Origin: Pseudomonadota bacterium
GTDB taxonomy: Bacteria > Pseudomonadota > Alphaproteobacteria > Rhizobiales > Xanthobacteraceae
Assembly (NCBI GenBank): GCA_023423415.1
Contig: JAFAFP010000278.1
Location: 1 to 27,808, forward strand
Direction of reading: 5' to 3'
DNA length: 27,808 nt
The notes under the pieces are model-generated. The model had not been told where the DNA came from. It saw nothing but the letters and a program-made list of their open reading frames with translations, and ran no database searches. Position 1 is the stretch's first letter, and the number at the start of each line of letters is the position of its first letter. Shown here piece after piece: positions 15,116 through 23,037 of this stretch. The translations under genes were made by a program, and so were the position numbers.

Positions 15116-15484
15116 TCAGCCAATTCTCGCGGTCTGGTCCGAGAAATTCAACGTCACGCTCAGCGAACCTTCCATGATGGTCCAGGCCTGCAGCGTGAAG
15201 GTGCGGATACCGTTGACGACAAACGGATCGCGCGTCGCTAGCTCGCGTGCCTCGGCCTCGCTTGCAGCGCGCACGATCGTAATGCCATCGCCCTTTGTTC
15301 CGTCACCGAGCGGACCGGATGCAAAAAGCTTTCCCTGCCGTTCAAGATCAATCATGTATTGCAGATGCTCGGCGAGATAGAGCTTCAGATCCAGGCCCTT
15401 GCCTTGGGAGAAAATCACGAACAGCTTGAGCTTCAGCATGCCCTTTGTGAGCTCTGCAATCTTCAGTTCTGTGGCGGACGGCAT
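15116..15484 (-). CDS. YciI-like small protein of the catabolic cluster
   Basis: The 122-residue product has the ferredoxin-like alpha+beta pattern of YciI/muconolactone-isomerase-type proteins: KLKLFVIFSQ, then HLQYMIDLERQGKLFASGPL, GITIVRAASEAEARELATRDPFV and a closing beta segment TFTLQAWTIMEG. The conserved histidine of the family would be in AEHLQYM, and the aspartate in TRDPFV. Proteins of this family include dehydrochlorinases and isomerases acting on ring-cleavage products, but most have no known reaction. The ATG at 15484 is preceded by AGGAG at 7 bp spacing, so the longer frame from 15529 is rejected. It lies upstream of the dehydrogenase remnant and the dioxygenase, in the same direction, and probably shares their transcript. 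Confidence 0.75.
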   Translation of the reverse strand: MPSATELKIAELTKGMLKLKLFVIFSQGKGLDLKLYLAEHLQYMIDLERQGKLFASGPLGDGTKGDGITIVRAASEAEARELATRDPFVVNGIRTFTLQAWTIMEGSLSVTLNFSDQTARIG

Positions 15485-15553
15485 CACGCAACTCCTACAC
15501 TTCAGACGCCTTGAAAGAGCGACGAGCATCCGGTCGACGTCTTTGCACCAAAT

Positions 15554-15652
15554 CTATTCAGCACTGGGATTGTCGGCTGGGGCGCCCGGACGAACGACAT
15601 CTCGCACCACAAGCGCACGAGCATCATCTACCAGCCCAAAGCCGGGGCGCAT
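15554..15652 (-). CDS. Possible 32-residue leader ORF of the catabolic operon
   Basis: An ATG at 15652 stands 6 bp behind a strong GGGAGGG ribosome-binding site and opens a frame of 32 codons (MRPGFGLVDDARALVVRDVV at the start). It stops 69 bp before the YciI-like gene. The frame can be lengthened to an ATG at 15676, but that one has no ribosome-binding site. It is the first possible gene after the regulatory dyad. I do not recognise it. It may be a real small protein, a leader peptide, or the stump of a lost gene, which would fit the decay seen further down the operon. Confidence 0.35.
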   Translation of the reverse strand: MRPGFGLVDDARALVVRDVVRPGAPADNPSAE

Positions 15653-15690
15653 GGCGAACCCTCCCGTAACAATCATTTTTTTTGTTTTAT

Positions 15691-15713
15691 CGTACTGTAC
15701 TGTACGTTACAGT
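15691..15713. promoter_or_regulatory. Candidate TetR operator in the divergent promoter region
   Basis: ACTGTA-CGT-TACAGT (15699-15713) is a perfect dyad, and CGTAC-N6-GTACG (15691-15706) overlaps it. The site lies between the TetR gene and the oppositely oriented catabolic genes, 71 bp before the regulator's start. This is the usual place for a TetR repressor site controlling both directions. Binding is inferred, not shown. Confidence 0.6.
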
Positions 15714-15783
15714 TGTTTTGCGTATTGATGCAATCGAAAAGTCTCGCTATCCCTCCGGTGAACCGTCCGGATTGGTAAATCTA

Positions 15784-16488
15784 ATGTCTCTTCTGGAAGC
15801 TAAAACAGGTCAGGCAAAAGGCTCGACGCGGACCAAATCAAAATCGCTTCGCTCAAAGCCGAGCGCACGAAAACAGAATGCTGTGAACCTCAAGGGTAAG
15901 GCAACCGATCCACGCCGCGAGCGCATTGTGCGGCTGGCAGCACCGCTCTTCCTGAAGAAGGGCTATGACAACGTCTCGATTGACGAAGTTATCGGCGTAG
16001 CCGGCGGCTCGAAGGCAACGATCTACGCTTGGTTTGGAGGCAAAGAGGGCTTGTTCGAAGCCGTCGTCAGGCAAAAATGCGACGATGTGACCCTGGCGAT
16101 CGATATCGACACGAGCGGCACTCTCGAACAGCAGCTGACCAGGATCGGCCAATCCTTCCTCGCCAACGTTCTCGGCCCGCCGATCCTCGAATTTCACCGG
16201 CTGATGGTGTCAATCGGACGCACGTTTCCGAATGCCGGCAGGTTGTTCTTCAATAGCGGACCGGTCTCAGCATACAGCATCGTCGCCTCCTGGATCGAGA
16301 GGCAGCAGAAGGCCGGACTAATCATCAAAGAAGACCCCTATCGCCTGGCCGTGCTCTTTCTCGACATGGTGATTGGAGAACATCAGCTTGGCTGGCTGAC
16401 CAGCATGCCGCAAGCAACGCGTCGCGGTGGAGTCGATGAGACCGTGCGTGTAGCGGTAAAGGTCTTTCTGCGGGGGTGCACCCCCTGA
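15784..16488 (+). CDS. TetR/AcrR family transcriptional regulator
   Basis: The 234-residue protein begins with about 40 residues rich in Lys, Arg and Ser. The TetR DNA-binding domain follows, roughly 43-92: RRERIVRLAAPLFLKKGYDN, then VSIDEVIGVAGGSKATIYAW and FGGKEGLFEAVV, with the helix-turn-helix in the middle block. The C-terminal two thirds form a helical ligand-binding and dimer domain of the AcrR-like C-terminal type. I choose the ATG at 15784 because the upstream extension from 15682 would run through the operator dyad. The ribosome-binding site is weak. It is divergent from the dioxygenase and decarboxylase genes, so it probably represses them and itself until an aromatic compound or pathway intermediate binds. 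Confidence 0.85.
   Translation: MSLLEAKTGQAKGSTRTKSKSLRSKPSARKQNAVNLKGKATDPRRERIVRLAAPLFLKKGYDNVSIDEVIGVAGGSKATIYAWFGGKEGLFEAVVRQKCDDVTLAIDIDTSGTLEQQLTRIGQSFLANVLGPPILEFHRLMVSIGRTFPNAGRLFFNSGPVSAYSIVASWIERQQKAGLIIKEDPYRLAVLFLDMVIGEHQLGWLTSMPQATRRGGVDETVRVAVKVFLRGCTP
16472..16485. repeat. GGGGGTGCACCCCC palindrome at the end of the TetR gene
   Basis: This 14-bp perfect palindrome ends one base before the stop codon of the regulator, encoding its final Gly-Cys-Thr-Pro. It can form a GC-rich hairpin, and a TTTT occurs 16 bp later. It may slow transcription, but it is not a classic terminator. Confidence 0.4.
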
Positions 16489-16590
16489 CACGGCGCCACG
16501 TTTTCCCCGGCGACGTGCTCGACGTCGGCTCGACCATCCTTTCGACGCATGCTAGGTTGCGTTGCAGAAAATGAGTTGTTAATAGGCCCT

Positions 16591-16971
16591 ATGTTCCGCC
16601 ATCCGCCGCAAACTTGGCTTAAACTCAGCAGCCTCCGGGGTTGGGTGGCGGTATTTTGTGCGGTCTTTTTGACTCTATCGGGGATCGTCCACACAACCGG
16701 GCATGCGTTGCAGCCAATTCCGGACGGAGCCGGCAAGGTCACAGCTACACTGGGCGACACGTCAAGTGACAATCGACTCCACAGTGACAATCAATCCAAG
16801 ATAGACTTGGAATCCTATCATTGTCTGGGCTGCGCCATCGCATCCATACCGGTCGTGTCTAGCGCAGACGCTCCGGCTGCAATCGTGGAAAAGCTTCGCG
16901 CTCGACCCGTCTACAGCGCTGTGTTTCAGCGTCACCGCACCGACCCTCCCCCTCCCAAAAACCTGACCTGA
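16591..16971 (+). CDS. DUF2946-like small membrane or exported protein
   Basis: The predicted 126-residue protein has one hydrophobic segment near its N-terminus (GWVAVFCAVFLTLSGIVH), then a polar region, a CLGC cysteine pair in ESYHCLGCAIAS, and a proline-rich end (DPPPPKNLT). Length, Cys-x2-Cys and proline tail recall the DUF2946 family, whose members are often found near metal uptake or efflux genes; the function is unknown. The histidine and cysteine pair could bind metal, which fits its position before a czc operon, but this is inference. A start at 16549 is possible; I prefer the ATG at 16591, which places the hydrophobic segment nearer the N-terminus. Neither start has a strong ribosome-binding site. 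Confidence 0.55.
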   Translation: MFRHPPQTWLKLSSLRGWVAVFCAVFLTLSGIVHTTGHALQPIPDGAGKVTATLGDTSSDNRLHSDNQSKIDLESYHCLGCAIASIPVVSSADAPAAIVEKLRARPVYSAVFQRHRTDPPPPKNLT

Positions 16972-17007
16972 GCAATCGCCAGCCGCTTCCCGCGGAATGG
17001 CGTGACC

Positions 17008-17028
17008 ATGCGGCTTCACAAGCCGCAT
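17008..17028. promoter_or_regulatory. Hairpin or dyad upstream of czcC
   Basis: ATGCGGCTT and AAGCCGCAT form a perfect 9-bp stem with a CAC loop in the 110-bp gap between the DUF2946-like gene and czcC. No T-run follows. It could be an operator for a metal-responsive regulator or an mRNA structure affecting czcC. Confidence 0.4.
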
Positions 17029-17081
17029 CAACGTAGCGCATCCCAACGTGCTGCGGAGTGAGCCATGTCAGGACTTCAGAG

Positions 17082-18380
17082 ATGCCGTTCAGTTGGTTTC
17101 CCCTACGCATTCCATGCGTGTGGCTGGTGCTTGGTTGCGCGCTAGTTGCGCAATTCCCCACACCTGCCCTTGCGCAAGATCAGAGTTCGCGGGCGCTGAC
17201 GCTAAAGCAAGCACTGCAACGCGCGCTGTCCCTCAATCCACGGCTGACGGCCGCGGAGCGCGAGGTGGGAATCGCCTCGGGTCGACGCATCCAGGCCGGC
17301 ACCGTACCGAATCCGGAGATCGGATTCGAACTCGACGATGCCTTTGGTTCCGGGAAATATCGTGGAACGAGATCAGCTGAGACAACGCTCCAGCTCAGCC
17401 AGTTGATAGAGCTTGGCGGGAAGCGGCAGGCGAGAATCGCCGCCGGGGCAGCGGAGGTCGATAGTGCCTACTGGCAACGACAGGCGACGCGCCTGGAGAT
17501 ACTATCCGAAACGGCAACAGCCTTTGTCACCATTCTCAGTGCCCAGCGTCGGGTACAGATTTTGGACGCACACGTCACCGCGCTGGACCGTTTAACGCCG
17601 CAGCTTCAGCGCCGTGTCGAAGCCGGCGCATCGTCACCAGCCGAGATCGCCCGGGCGCAGGTCGCTGTGGATCTCGTGCGCGTCGAAAGGGAGCGCGCAA
17701 AGACAACGCTTGCAACCGCTCGCCGCGATCTCGCAATTTTAATGGGAGATCGCGTTCCACGCTTTTCAAGCGTGACGGGTCAATTTGACAATACTGGTCG
17801 TCCACCGATCTTCCAGACGGTCTTGGCCGCGATCGATGCAAATCCGCAACTCATGCGCTGGACGGCCGTGCGGGCGCAGCGTGAGGCGGAACTGCTCACC
17901 GCGAGATTGAAGCCGGTACCTGACGTCACAGTTTCTGCTGGTTGGCGACACTATCGCGATTCAGGCGACAACGCGGTCCGCCTCGGTGTATCGATTCCAC
18001 TGCCGGTTTGGGATCAGAACCGAGGCAACGTGATCGCGGCCGAAGAGTCTCTACAAAAGACACAGGCCGAACGCGACATCAATCGAGCGGCGCTGATCGC
18101 GATCGCCGGTCGCTCCTACGACGCCATCAACGGCGCGCTTGCCGAACTCAATCTGCTCCGGTCATCGATCATCCCGAATTCGCGCAAGGCCATCGAAGGC
18201 ATCGAAGATGGTTACGCGCAAGGACGATACTCGCTGCTCGAAGTCCTCGATGCGCAATCCGCCGCCACGGAAGCCGCGCTCCGCGAACAAGAGGCGCTTC
18301 AAAGTTTCCACACGGCCGTAACCACGATCGAAGGGCTCGTCGGCCGCCCATTCATGCTGACCGCCGCGAGGCCGAAATGA
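17082..18380 (+). CDS. czcC: CzcC/CusC-like outer-membrane efflux protein (TolC family)
   Basis: The protein has 432 residues and a signal peptide ending TPALA before QDQSS. Two repeated outer-membrane efflux domains follow, rich in long amphipathic helices: LTLKQALQRALSLNPRLTAA opens the first, and the second contains VRLGVSIPLPVWDQNRGNV, a hallmark of the CzcC subgroup, then GYAQGRYSLLEVLDAQ near the end. It should form the trimeric outer-membrane channel of a tripartite pump. The ATG at 17082 has an AGGA box at 8 bp; a GTG at 17058 is less well placed. Its last codons overlap the adaptor gene's start as ATGA, so the two are translated together. Confidence 0.88.
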   Translation: MPFSWFPLRIPCVWLVLGCALVAQFPTPALAQDQSSRALTLKQALQRALSLNPRLTAAEREVGIASGRRIQAGTVPNPEIGFELDDAFGSGKYRGTRSAETTLQLSQLIELGGKRQARIAAGAAEVDSAYWQRQATRLEILSETATAFVTILSAQRRVQILDAHVTALDRLTPQLQRRVEAGASSPAEIARAQVAVDLVRVERERAKTTLATARRDLAILMGDRVPRFSSVTGQFDNTGRPPIFQTVLAAIDANPQLMRWTAVRAQREAELLTARLKPVPDVTVSAGWRHYRDSGDNAVRLGVSIPLPVWDQNRGNVIAAEESLQKTQAERDINRAALIAIAGRSYDAINGALAELNLLRSSIIPNSRKAIEGIEDGYAQGRYSLLEVLDAQSAATEAALREQEALQSFHTAVTTIEGLVGRPFMLTAARPK

Positions 18381-19336
18381 AAGCACTTCTACGATTTCTC
18401 CTTCTCAGCACCGTGTTCCTGGGGCTCGGATATGCAACCGTGAAGATGCTCCCATCTTCACTAGGCAAAGCCCCGATGAGCAGCCATGGGCATGGCGACG
18501 GCGATCACGCCCATGGTGAAGAGAATGTCGTGATGAGCGATGCGAAAATCGCCGCCGCAGGTATTGGGCTTGAAAAAGCAGCGCCCTACGTCCTCCGTGA
18601 TGCACTCAAGGTTCACGGAATTCTGCAGCCCAACCAGGAAGCGCTTGTTCAGGTGACGCCACGGTTTCCGGGTGTGGTGCGGAGCGTTAACAAGCGCATC
18701 GGTGACCGTGTCGCCAAGAGCGATGTTCTCGCCACGGTAGAGAGCAACCAGAGCCTGACATCCTACGAACTGCGGGCACCGTTCACGGGAACGATCATCG
18801 ATCGACAGGTTACTCTCGGTGAGCATGTGTCCGAGCAGAAACCGGCATTCGTCATCGCCGACCTTTCGACCGTGTGGGCTGACTTTTCTATTCCGCGACG
18901 CGAGCTCAATCGCGTCAACGTTGGCAGTGCCGTCGTCATCGACGTTGAAGATGGCGGTCAGCCAGTCGAAGCCAAGATCAGTTACCTCTCCCCTGTTGGC
19001 GCAACCGAAACACAAAGTGCATTGGCCCGCGCAGTCGTGCCCAATCCGGACGGACGGCTGCGGCCCGGGCTGTTTGTGACTGGCCGCATCATCATGGCGG
19101 AGAAGTCGGTGGAACTCGCTATCAAACTGAGCGCCTTGCAGGCGTTCGAGAACCGGACCGTTGTGTTCGTTCGCATTGGCGACAAATTCGAACCACGCGA
19201 TGTTGAGCTCGGCCAGCGTGATGGCGACCACGCCGAAATCGTGTTCGGTCTCGAAGCTGGTGACGTTTACGCGGCGAAAAACAGCTTCGTCATCAAGGCG
19301 GAAATCGCCAAGTCGACAGCGGCGCACGAGCACTAG
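18377..19336 (+). CDS. czcB: CzcB/CusB-like periplasmic adaptor (membrane fusion protein)
   Basis: The 319-residue adaptor links the RND pump to the outer-membrane channel. After an N-terminal hydrophobic anchor (LLRFLLLSTVFLGLGYATV) comes a short histidine-rich stretch, SSHGHGDGDHAHGEE, at about 35-49, a likely metal-binding linker. Barrel-sandwich segments follow (VTPRFPGVVRSVNKRIGDRV and YELRAPFTGTIIDRQVTLGE), then beta-barrel and membrane-proximal domains (RLRPGLFVTGRIIM). Only a short segment (SNQSLTSYELRAP) separates the two lipoyl halves, so the alpha-hairpin is nearly absent, as in some CusB/CzcB relatives. The start ATG overlaps the czcC stop by 4 bp and has a GAGG box. The long upstream frame to 17942 is a shadow of czcC. 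Confidence 0.88.
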   Translation: MKALLRFLLLSTVFLGLGYATVKMLPSSLGKAPMSSHGHGDGDHAHGEENVVMSDAKIAAAGIGLEKAAPYVLRDALKVHGILQPNQEALVQVTPRFPGVVRSVNKRIGDRVAKSDVLATVESNQSLTSYELRAPFTGTIIDRQVTLGEHVSEQKPAFVIADLSTVWADFSIPRRELNRVNVGSAVVIDVEDGGQPVEAKISYLSPVGATETQSALARAVVPNPDGRLRPGLFVTGRIIMAEKSVELAIKLSALQAFENRTVVFVRIGDKFEPRDVELGQRDGDHAEIVFGLEAGDVYAAKNSFVIKAEIAKSTAAHEH

Positions 19337-19349
19337 GATCATCACGTTC

Positions 19350-22300
19350 ATGATCGACCACATCCTCGAATTCTCGATCCGCCAACGCTGGTTGGTGCTG
19401 TTTGTGACGCTTGGCGTTGCCGCCTTCGGCGCGTGGAATTTCACACGGCTCCCGATCGACGCCGTTCCTGACATCACGAATGTGCAGGTGCAGATCAACA
19501 CCTCTGCGCCGGGCTATTCGCCGCTGGAAGTCGAGCAGCGCATTACATTCCCGATCGAGACTGGGATGAGCGGCTTGCCGCATCTGCAATATACGCGCTC
19601 GCTTTCACGGTACGGACTGAGCCAGGTGACCGTGGTGTTTCGTGACGGCACCGACATCTACTTTGCCCGCCAACTCGTGAACGAACGCATCCAGCAGGTT
19701 AAGGATCAACTCCCGCCGGGCACACAAACGGCGATGGGGCCGATTTCCACCGGCCTCGGCGAAATATACATGTATGCCGTTGCCGCCAAGCCGGATGCAC
19801 GTAACGCAGAGGGCAAGCCTTACACTCCGACAGAACTGCGAACCATTCAGGACTGGATTATCAAACCGCAGCTCCGCACGGTTCCCGGCATCGTCGAAGT
19901 CAATACGATCGGCGGCTACGAGAAGCAGTTTCACGTCCTTCCCGATCCAACCCGGCTGATGGCCTACAAGCTATCCTTTCGCGACGTTATGACCGCGCTA
20001 GCGGCAAACAATGCGAATGTCGGCGCCGGCTATATCGAGCGCAATGGCGAACAATATCTAGTCAGGACGCCGGGACAGGTGTCGAACATTGCTGAAATCC
20101 GAGACATCGTCATCGGATCGCATCTGGGCGTACCACTCCGCATCGGCGACGTCGCCGAAGTCACGGAAGGCAAGGAATTGCGGACCGGCGCGGGCACCCT
20201 CAACGGCGAGGAGTCCGTGATCGGCACTGCCATGCTTCTGATCGGCGAGAACTCGCGCGATGCCGCACAGCGTGTCGCAAACAAGCTGGAGGAAGTCAGT
20301 CGTTCGCTGCCGGCGGGTGTCGTTGCCCGCGGTATCTACGATCGAACGACGCTGGTGGAAGCAACCATCGCCACCGTCGAAAAGAACCTGATCGAAGGCG
20401 CACTGCTGGTCATTGCCATTCTCTTTCTGCTGCTCGGGAATATCCGCGCCGCCATCGTTACAGCCTGCGTCATCCCCCTGTCGATGCTGATCGCCGTCAC
20501 TGGCATGGTGGAGAACAAGGTCAGCGCCAATCTGATGAGCCTTGGCGCCATCGATTTCGGTATCATCATCGACGGTGCCGTCATTATCGTCGAAAACTGT
20601 CTCCGGCTCCTCGCGGCCGAGCAACACAAGCGGGGGCGCCTGCTGACGCGCGCCGAGCGGTTCGAAACCATCCTCGCTGGTTCCCGTGAGGTTGTGCGCC
20701 CCAGCCTGTTCGGCATGACTATCATCGCGGTCGTATATCTGCCGGTTCTGACGCTGACCGGCGTGGAAGGAAAGATGTTCACGCCAATGGCCATCACCGT
20801 GCTGATGGCGCTGGCGGGCGCTGCCCTGCTCTCCATCACCTTCGTACCGGCAGCCGTGGCGTTGTTCGTTACGGGGAAGGTCAAGGAGCATGAGAATTGG
20901 TTCATGCGCGGTGCCCGGCGGATCTACACGCCGCTGCTGGACGCCTCGATACGCAATCGAGGTGTCGTGGCGGCAAGTGCCGTCTTTCTTGCCATGATGA
21001 CTGGCGTCGTCGCCTCGCGCATGGGTGGCGAGTTCATTCCGAGCCTCGATGAAGGTGATATCGCCACGCACGCAATGCGCATTCCAGGGACCAGTCTCAG
21101 TCAAGCCGTCGACATGCAGCTGACGCTTGAAAAGGTTCTGGCTGAATTTCCCGAGGTCAAGGAGGTCTTCTCCAAGATCGGCACTGCGGAGGTTGCGACG
21201 GACCCGATGCCGCCGAACGTTGCGGATACGTACATCATGCTCAAACCAAAGCGCGAATGGCCCGATCCCTCGCGCAGCAAGGCCGACCTTCTCGCCGCCA
21301 TCGAAAAGCGTGTCGCTGACGTGCCCGGCAACAACTATGAATTTACCCAGCCGATCCAGATGCGTTTCAATGAGCTGATCTCGGGCGTGCGCAGTGACGT
21401 CGGCGTCAAAATCTTTGGCGACGATCTCGACACGCTGCTTCGGCTGGCATCGCAGGTTCAGTCGGTCGTCCAGGCGATTCCTGGAGCCGCCGATGTGAGG
21501 ACGGAGCAGGTTTCCGGCCTGCCAGTAATGACCGTCAAACTCGATCGGGCGGCTCTGGCACGATATGGCCTCAGCACAAGCGAGGTACAAAGCCTCGTGG
21601 AGATCGCCGTCGGCGGGAAGGATGTCGGCCTCGTATTCGAGGGCGATCGACGATTTGATATCGTTGTCCGGCTTCCTGAGCAATTAAGGGTCGATGTCGA
21701 CGCCATTCGTTCGCTGCCTATTCCACTGCCGGCGGCGGTTGAAAGTCAGGCAGCATCGGTGAAAGCAGTGTTCGGCAATTCGCTGCTTGCGAAGATCCGC
21801 TATATCCCGTTGTCCGCCATCGCCAGTATCGAGATCGCACCCGGCCCCAATCAGATCAGTCGCGAGGACGGCAAAAGACGGATCGTTGTATCGGCCAATG
21901 TCCGCGAGCGGGATCTCGGATCCTTCGTTACCAAAGCTCAACGCGCCGTCACGGAGAAGGTCAAGCTGCCGCCAGGCTATTGGATCGGCTGGGGTGGACA
22001 ATTCGAGCAACTCGTCTCCGCCACCAAGCGGCTGGCCATCGTGGTGCCGATTGCCCTTCTCCTCATCTTCCTGCTGCTGTTCATGAGCCTTGGGTCGGCC
22101 GCCAATGCCGCACTCGTCTTCAGCGGCGTTCCCCTGGCGCTGACCGGCGGCCTGGTGGCGCTCTTGCTCCGCGGCATTCCGCTATCGATCAGCGCCGGCA
22201 TCGGCTTCATCGCCCTTTCCGGGGTCGCTGTGCTCAACGGCCTTGTCATCATCGCCTTCATCGAGCGGCTGCGCGAGGAAGGTAAACCGATCCTTGAGGC

Positions 22301-22565
22301 GGTGCGCGAGGGCGCGTTGACGCGATTGCGGCCGGTGCTGATGACAGCTTTGGTGGCCTCGCTCGGCTTCGTGCCGATGGCCATCGCCACGGGCGCAGGT
22401 GCGGAAGTTCAGCGACCACTCGCCACTGTTGTCATCGGCGGCATCATCTCTTCGACAATTCTCACCTTGCTCGTCCTTCCGGCGCTCTACGTTCTCTTCC
22501 GACGTGAAAGACCGAGGGAGGAGGAAACCGTTTCCACCCAAACCCAGCAGGGAGCACTCTCATGA
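19350..22565 (+). CDS. czcA: CzcA-type heavy-metal RND efflux pump
   Basis: This 1071-residue inner-membrane proton antiporter is full length. It begins MIDHILEFSIRQRWLVLF and has PIDAVPDITNVQVQINT, SPLEVEQRITFPIE, the first large periplasmic loop, and six-helix blocks on each side of the second loop (GGEFIPSLDEGDIA). In TM4 the motif DFGIIIDGAVIIVEN gives D402, D408 and E415, the same residues and numbers that are essential in CzcA of Cupriavidus metallidurans. This motif belongs to the divalent-cation HME-RND groups and differs from the Cu(I)/Ag(I) group. Zn, Co, Cd or Ni are therefore likelier than copper. The start is set by the conserved N-terminus; an AGGA lies 11 bp before it, in the end of czcB. 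The stop overlaps the next gene as ATGA. Confidence 0.93.
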   Translation: MIDHILEFSIRQRWLVLFVTLGVAAFGAWNFTRLPIDAVPDITNVQVQINTSAPGYSPLEVEQRITFPIETGMSGLPHLQYTRSLSRYGLSQVTVVFRDGTDIYFARQLVNERIQQVKDQLPPGTQTAMGPISTGLGEIYMYAVAAKPDARNAEGKPYTPTELRTIQDWIIKPQLRTVPGIVEVNTIGGYEKQFHVLPDPTRLMAYKLSFRDVMTALAANNANVGAGYIERNGEQYLVRTPGQVSNIAEIRDIVIGSHLGVPLRIGDVAEVTEGKELRTGAGTLNGEESVIGTAMLLIGENSRDAAQRVANKLEEVSRSLPAGVVARGIYDRTTLVEATIATVEKNLIEGALLVIAILFLLLGNIRAAIVTACVIPLSMLIAVTGMVENKVSANLMSLGAIDFGIIIDGAVIIVENCLRLLAAEQHKRGRLLTRAERFETILAGSREVVRPSLFGMTIIAVVYLPVLTLTGVEGKMFTPMAITVLMALAGAALLSITFVPAAVALFVTGKVKEHENWFMRGARRIYTPLLDASIRNRGVVAASAVFLAMMTGVVASRMGGEFIPSLDEGDIATHAMRIPGTSLSQAVDMQLTLEKVLAEFPEVKEVFSKIGTAEVATDPMPPNVADTYIMLKPKREWPDPSRSKADLLAAIEKRVADVPGNNYEFTQPIQMRFNELISGVRSDVGVKIFGDDLDTLLRLASQVQSVVQAIPGAADVRTEQVSGLPVMTVKLDRAALARYGLSTSEVQSLVEIAVGGKDVGLVFEGDRRFDIVVRLPEQLRVDVDAIRSLPIPLPAAVESQAASVKAVFGNSLLAKIRYIPLSAIASIEIAPGPNQISREDGKRRIVVSANVRERDLGSFVTKAQRAVTEKVKLPPGYWIGWGGQFEQLVSATKRLAIVVPIALLLIFLLLFMSLGSAANAALVFSGVPLALTGGLVALLLRGIPLSISAGIGFIALSGVAVLNGLVIIAFIERLREEGKPILEAVREGALTRLRPVLMTALVASLGFVPMAIATGAGAEVQRPLATVVIGGIISSTILTLLVLPALYVLFRRERPREEETVSTQTQQGALS

Positions 22566-22942
22566 AATTTCTGATTGCCGTCGCAACAACATTGATGGTG
22601 ACCAGTGGCGCCTTTGCCCAGCACTCGCATGGCTCCAAAGGTCCGAATGGCGGGATCTTGGAAGACGTTGCTGGTGTTCATGCCGAGCTCGTGGCGTCCG
22701 GCACCTCTATCACAATCAATATTCTCGACGAGAACAACAAACCGACCAGCACCAAGGGAATGACGGCGTCTGCATTGGTCGTAAACGGCGGCGATCGGGA
22801 AACGGTGAAGCTGACCGAGGCGAGCGACGGCATCTTCAAAGGCGACGTCAAGAAGGCCGTTGCACCCAATACCAACGTAACATTGATGCTGAAGACGTCC
22901 GCGGGCAAATCGGGCCAGGCCCGCTATAAGATCGAGAAATGA
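22562..22942 (+). CDS. Small periplasmic protein of the czc operon
   Basis: The 126-residue protein has a signal peptide ending GAFA before QHSHGSKGPNGG. The mature part of about 105 residues is predicted to be mostly beta strands, with an early HSHG and GPNGG segment that resembles sequences at the start of some CzcB-type adaptors, then AGVHAELVASGTSITINILD. It contains no cysteine and few other metal ligands besides the histidines near its start. It is translationally coupled to czcA (ATGA overlap, GGGAG box), so it is probably an accessory periplasmic metal-binding or adaptor-assisting protein. That role is inferred from position; I know no tested function. Confidence 0.7.
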   Translation: MKFLIAVATTLMVTSGAFAQHSHGSKGPNGGILEDVAGVHAELVASGTSITINILDENNKPTSTKGMTASALVVNGGDRETVKLTEASDGIFKGDVKKAVAPNTNVTLMLKTSAGKSGQARYKIEK

Positions 22943-22977
22943 CCGGCTGCAACCAACAATAGTTCGCACTTAAAATA

Positions 22978-23012
22978 CATCGAGGCGCATTGCACAGCAT
23001 TGCGCCTCGATG
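22978..23012. terminator. Strong, probably bidirectional terminator
   Basis: CATCGAGGCGCA and TGCGCCTCGATG form a perfect 12-bp stem with an 11-nt loop between two convergent genes. On the minus strand the stem is followed by TATTTTAA, suited to ending the porin transcript. On the plus strand no T-run follows but the stem alone may suffice for the czc operon. Confidence 0.75.
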
Positions 23013-23037
23013 ATGTACTCACAACGACGCTTGCGGA

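Noticed and set aside
18461..19501. A 346-codon minus-strand ORF
   Set aside because: It is antisense to czcB and the start of czcA and shows no family motif.
20058..21683. A 541-codon minus-strand ORF
   Set aside because: It is antisense to czcA, rich in His, Asp and Arg as expected of a shadow frame of a GC-rich gene, and has no domain I can recognise.
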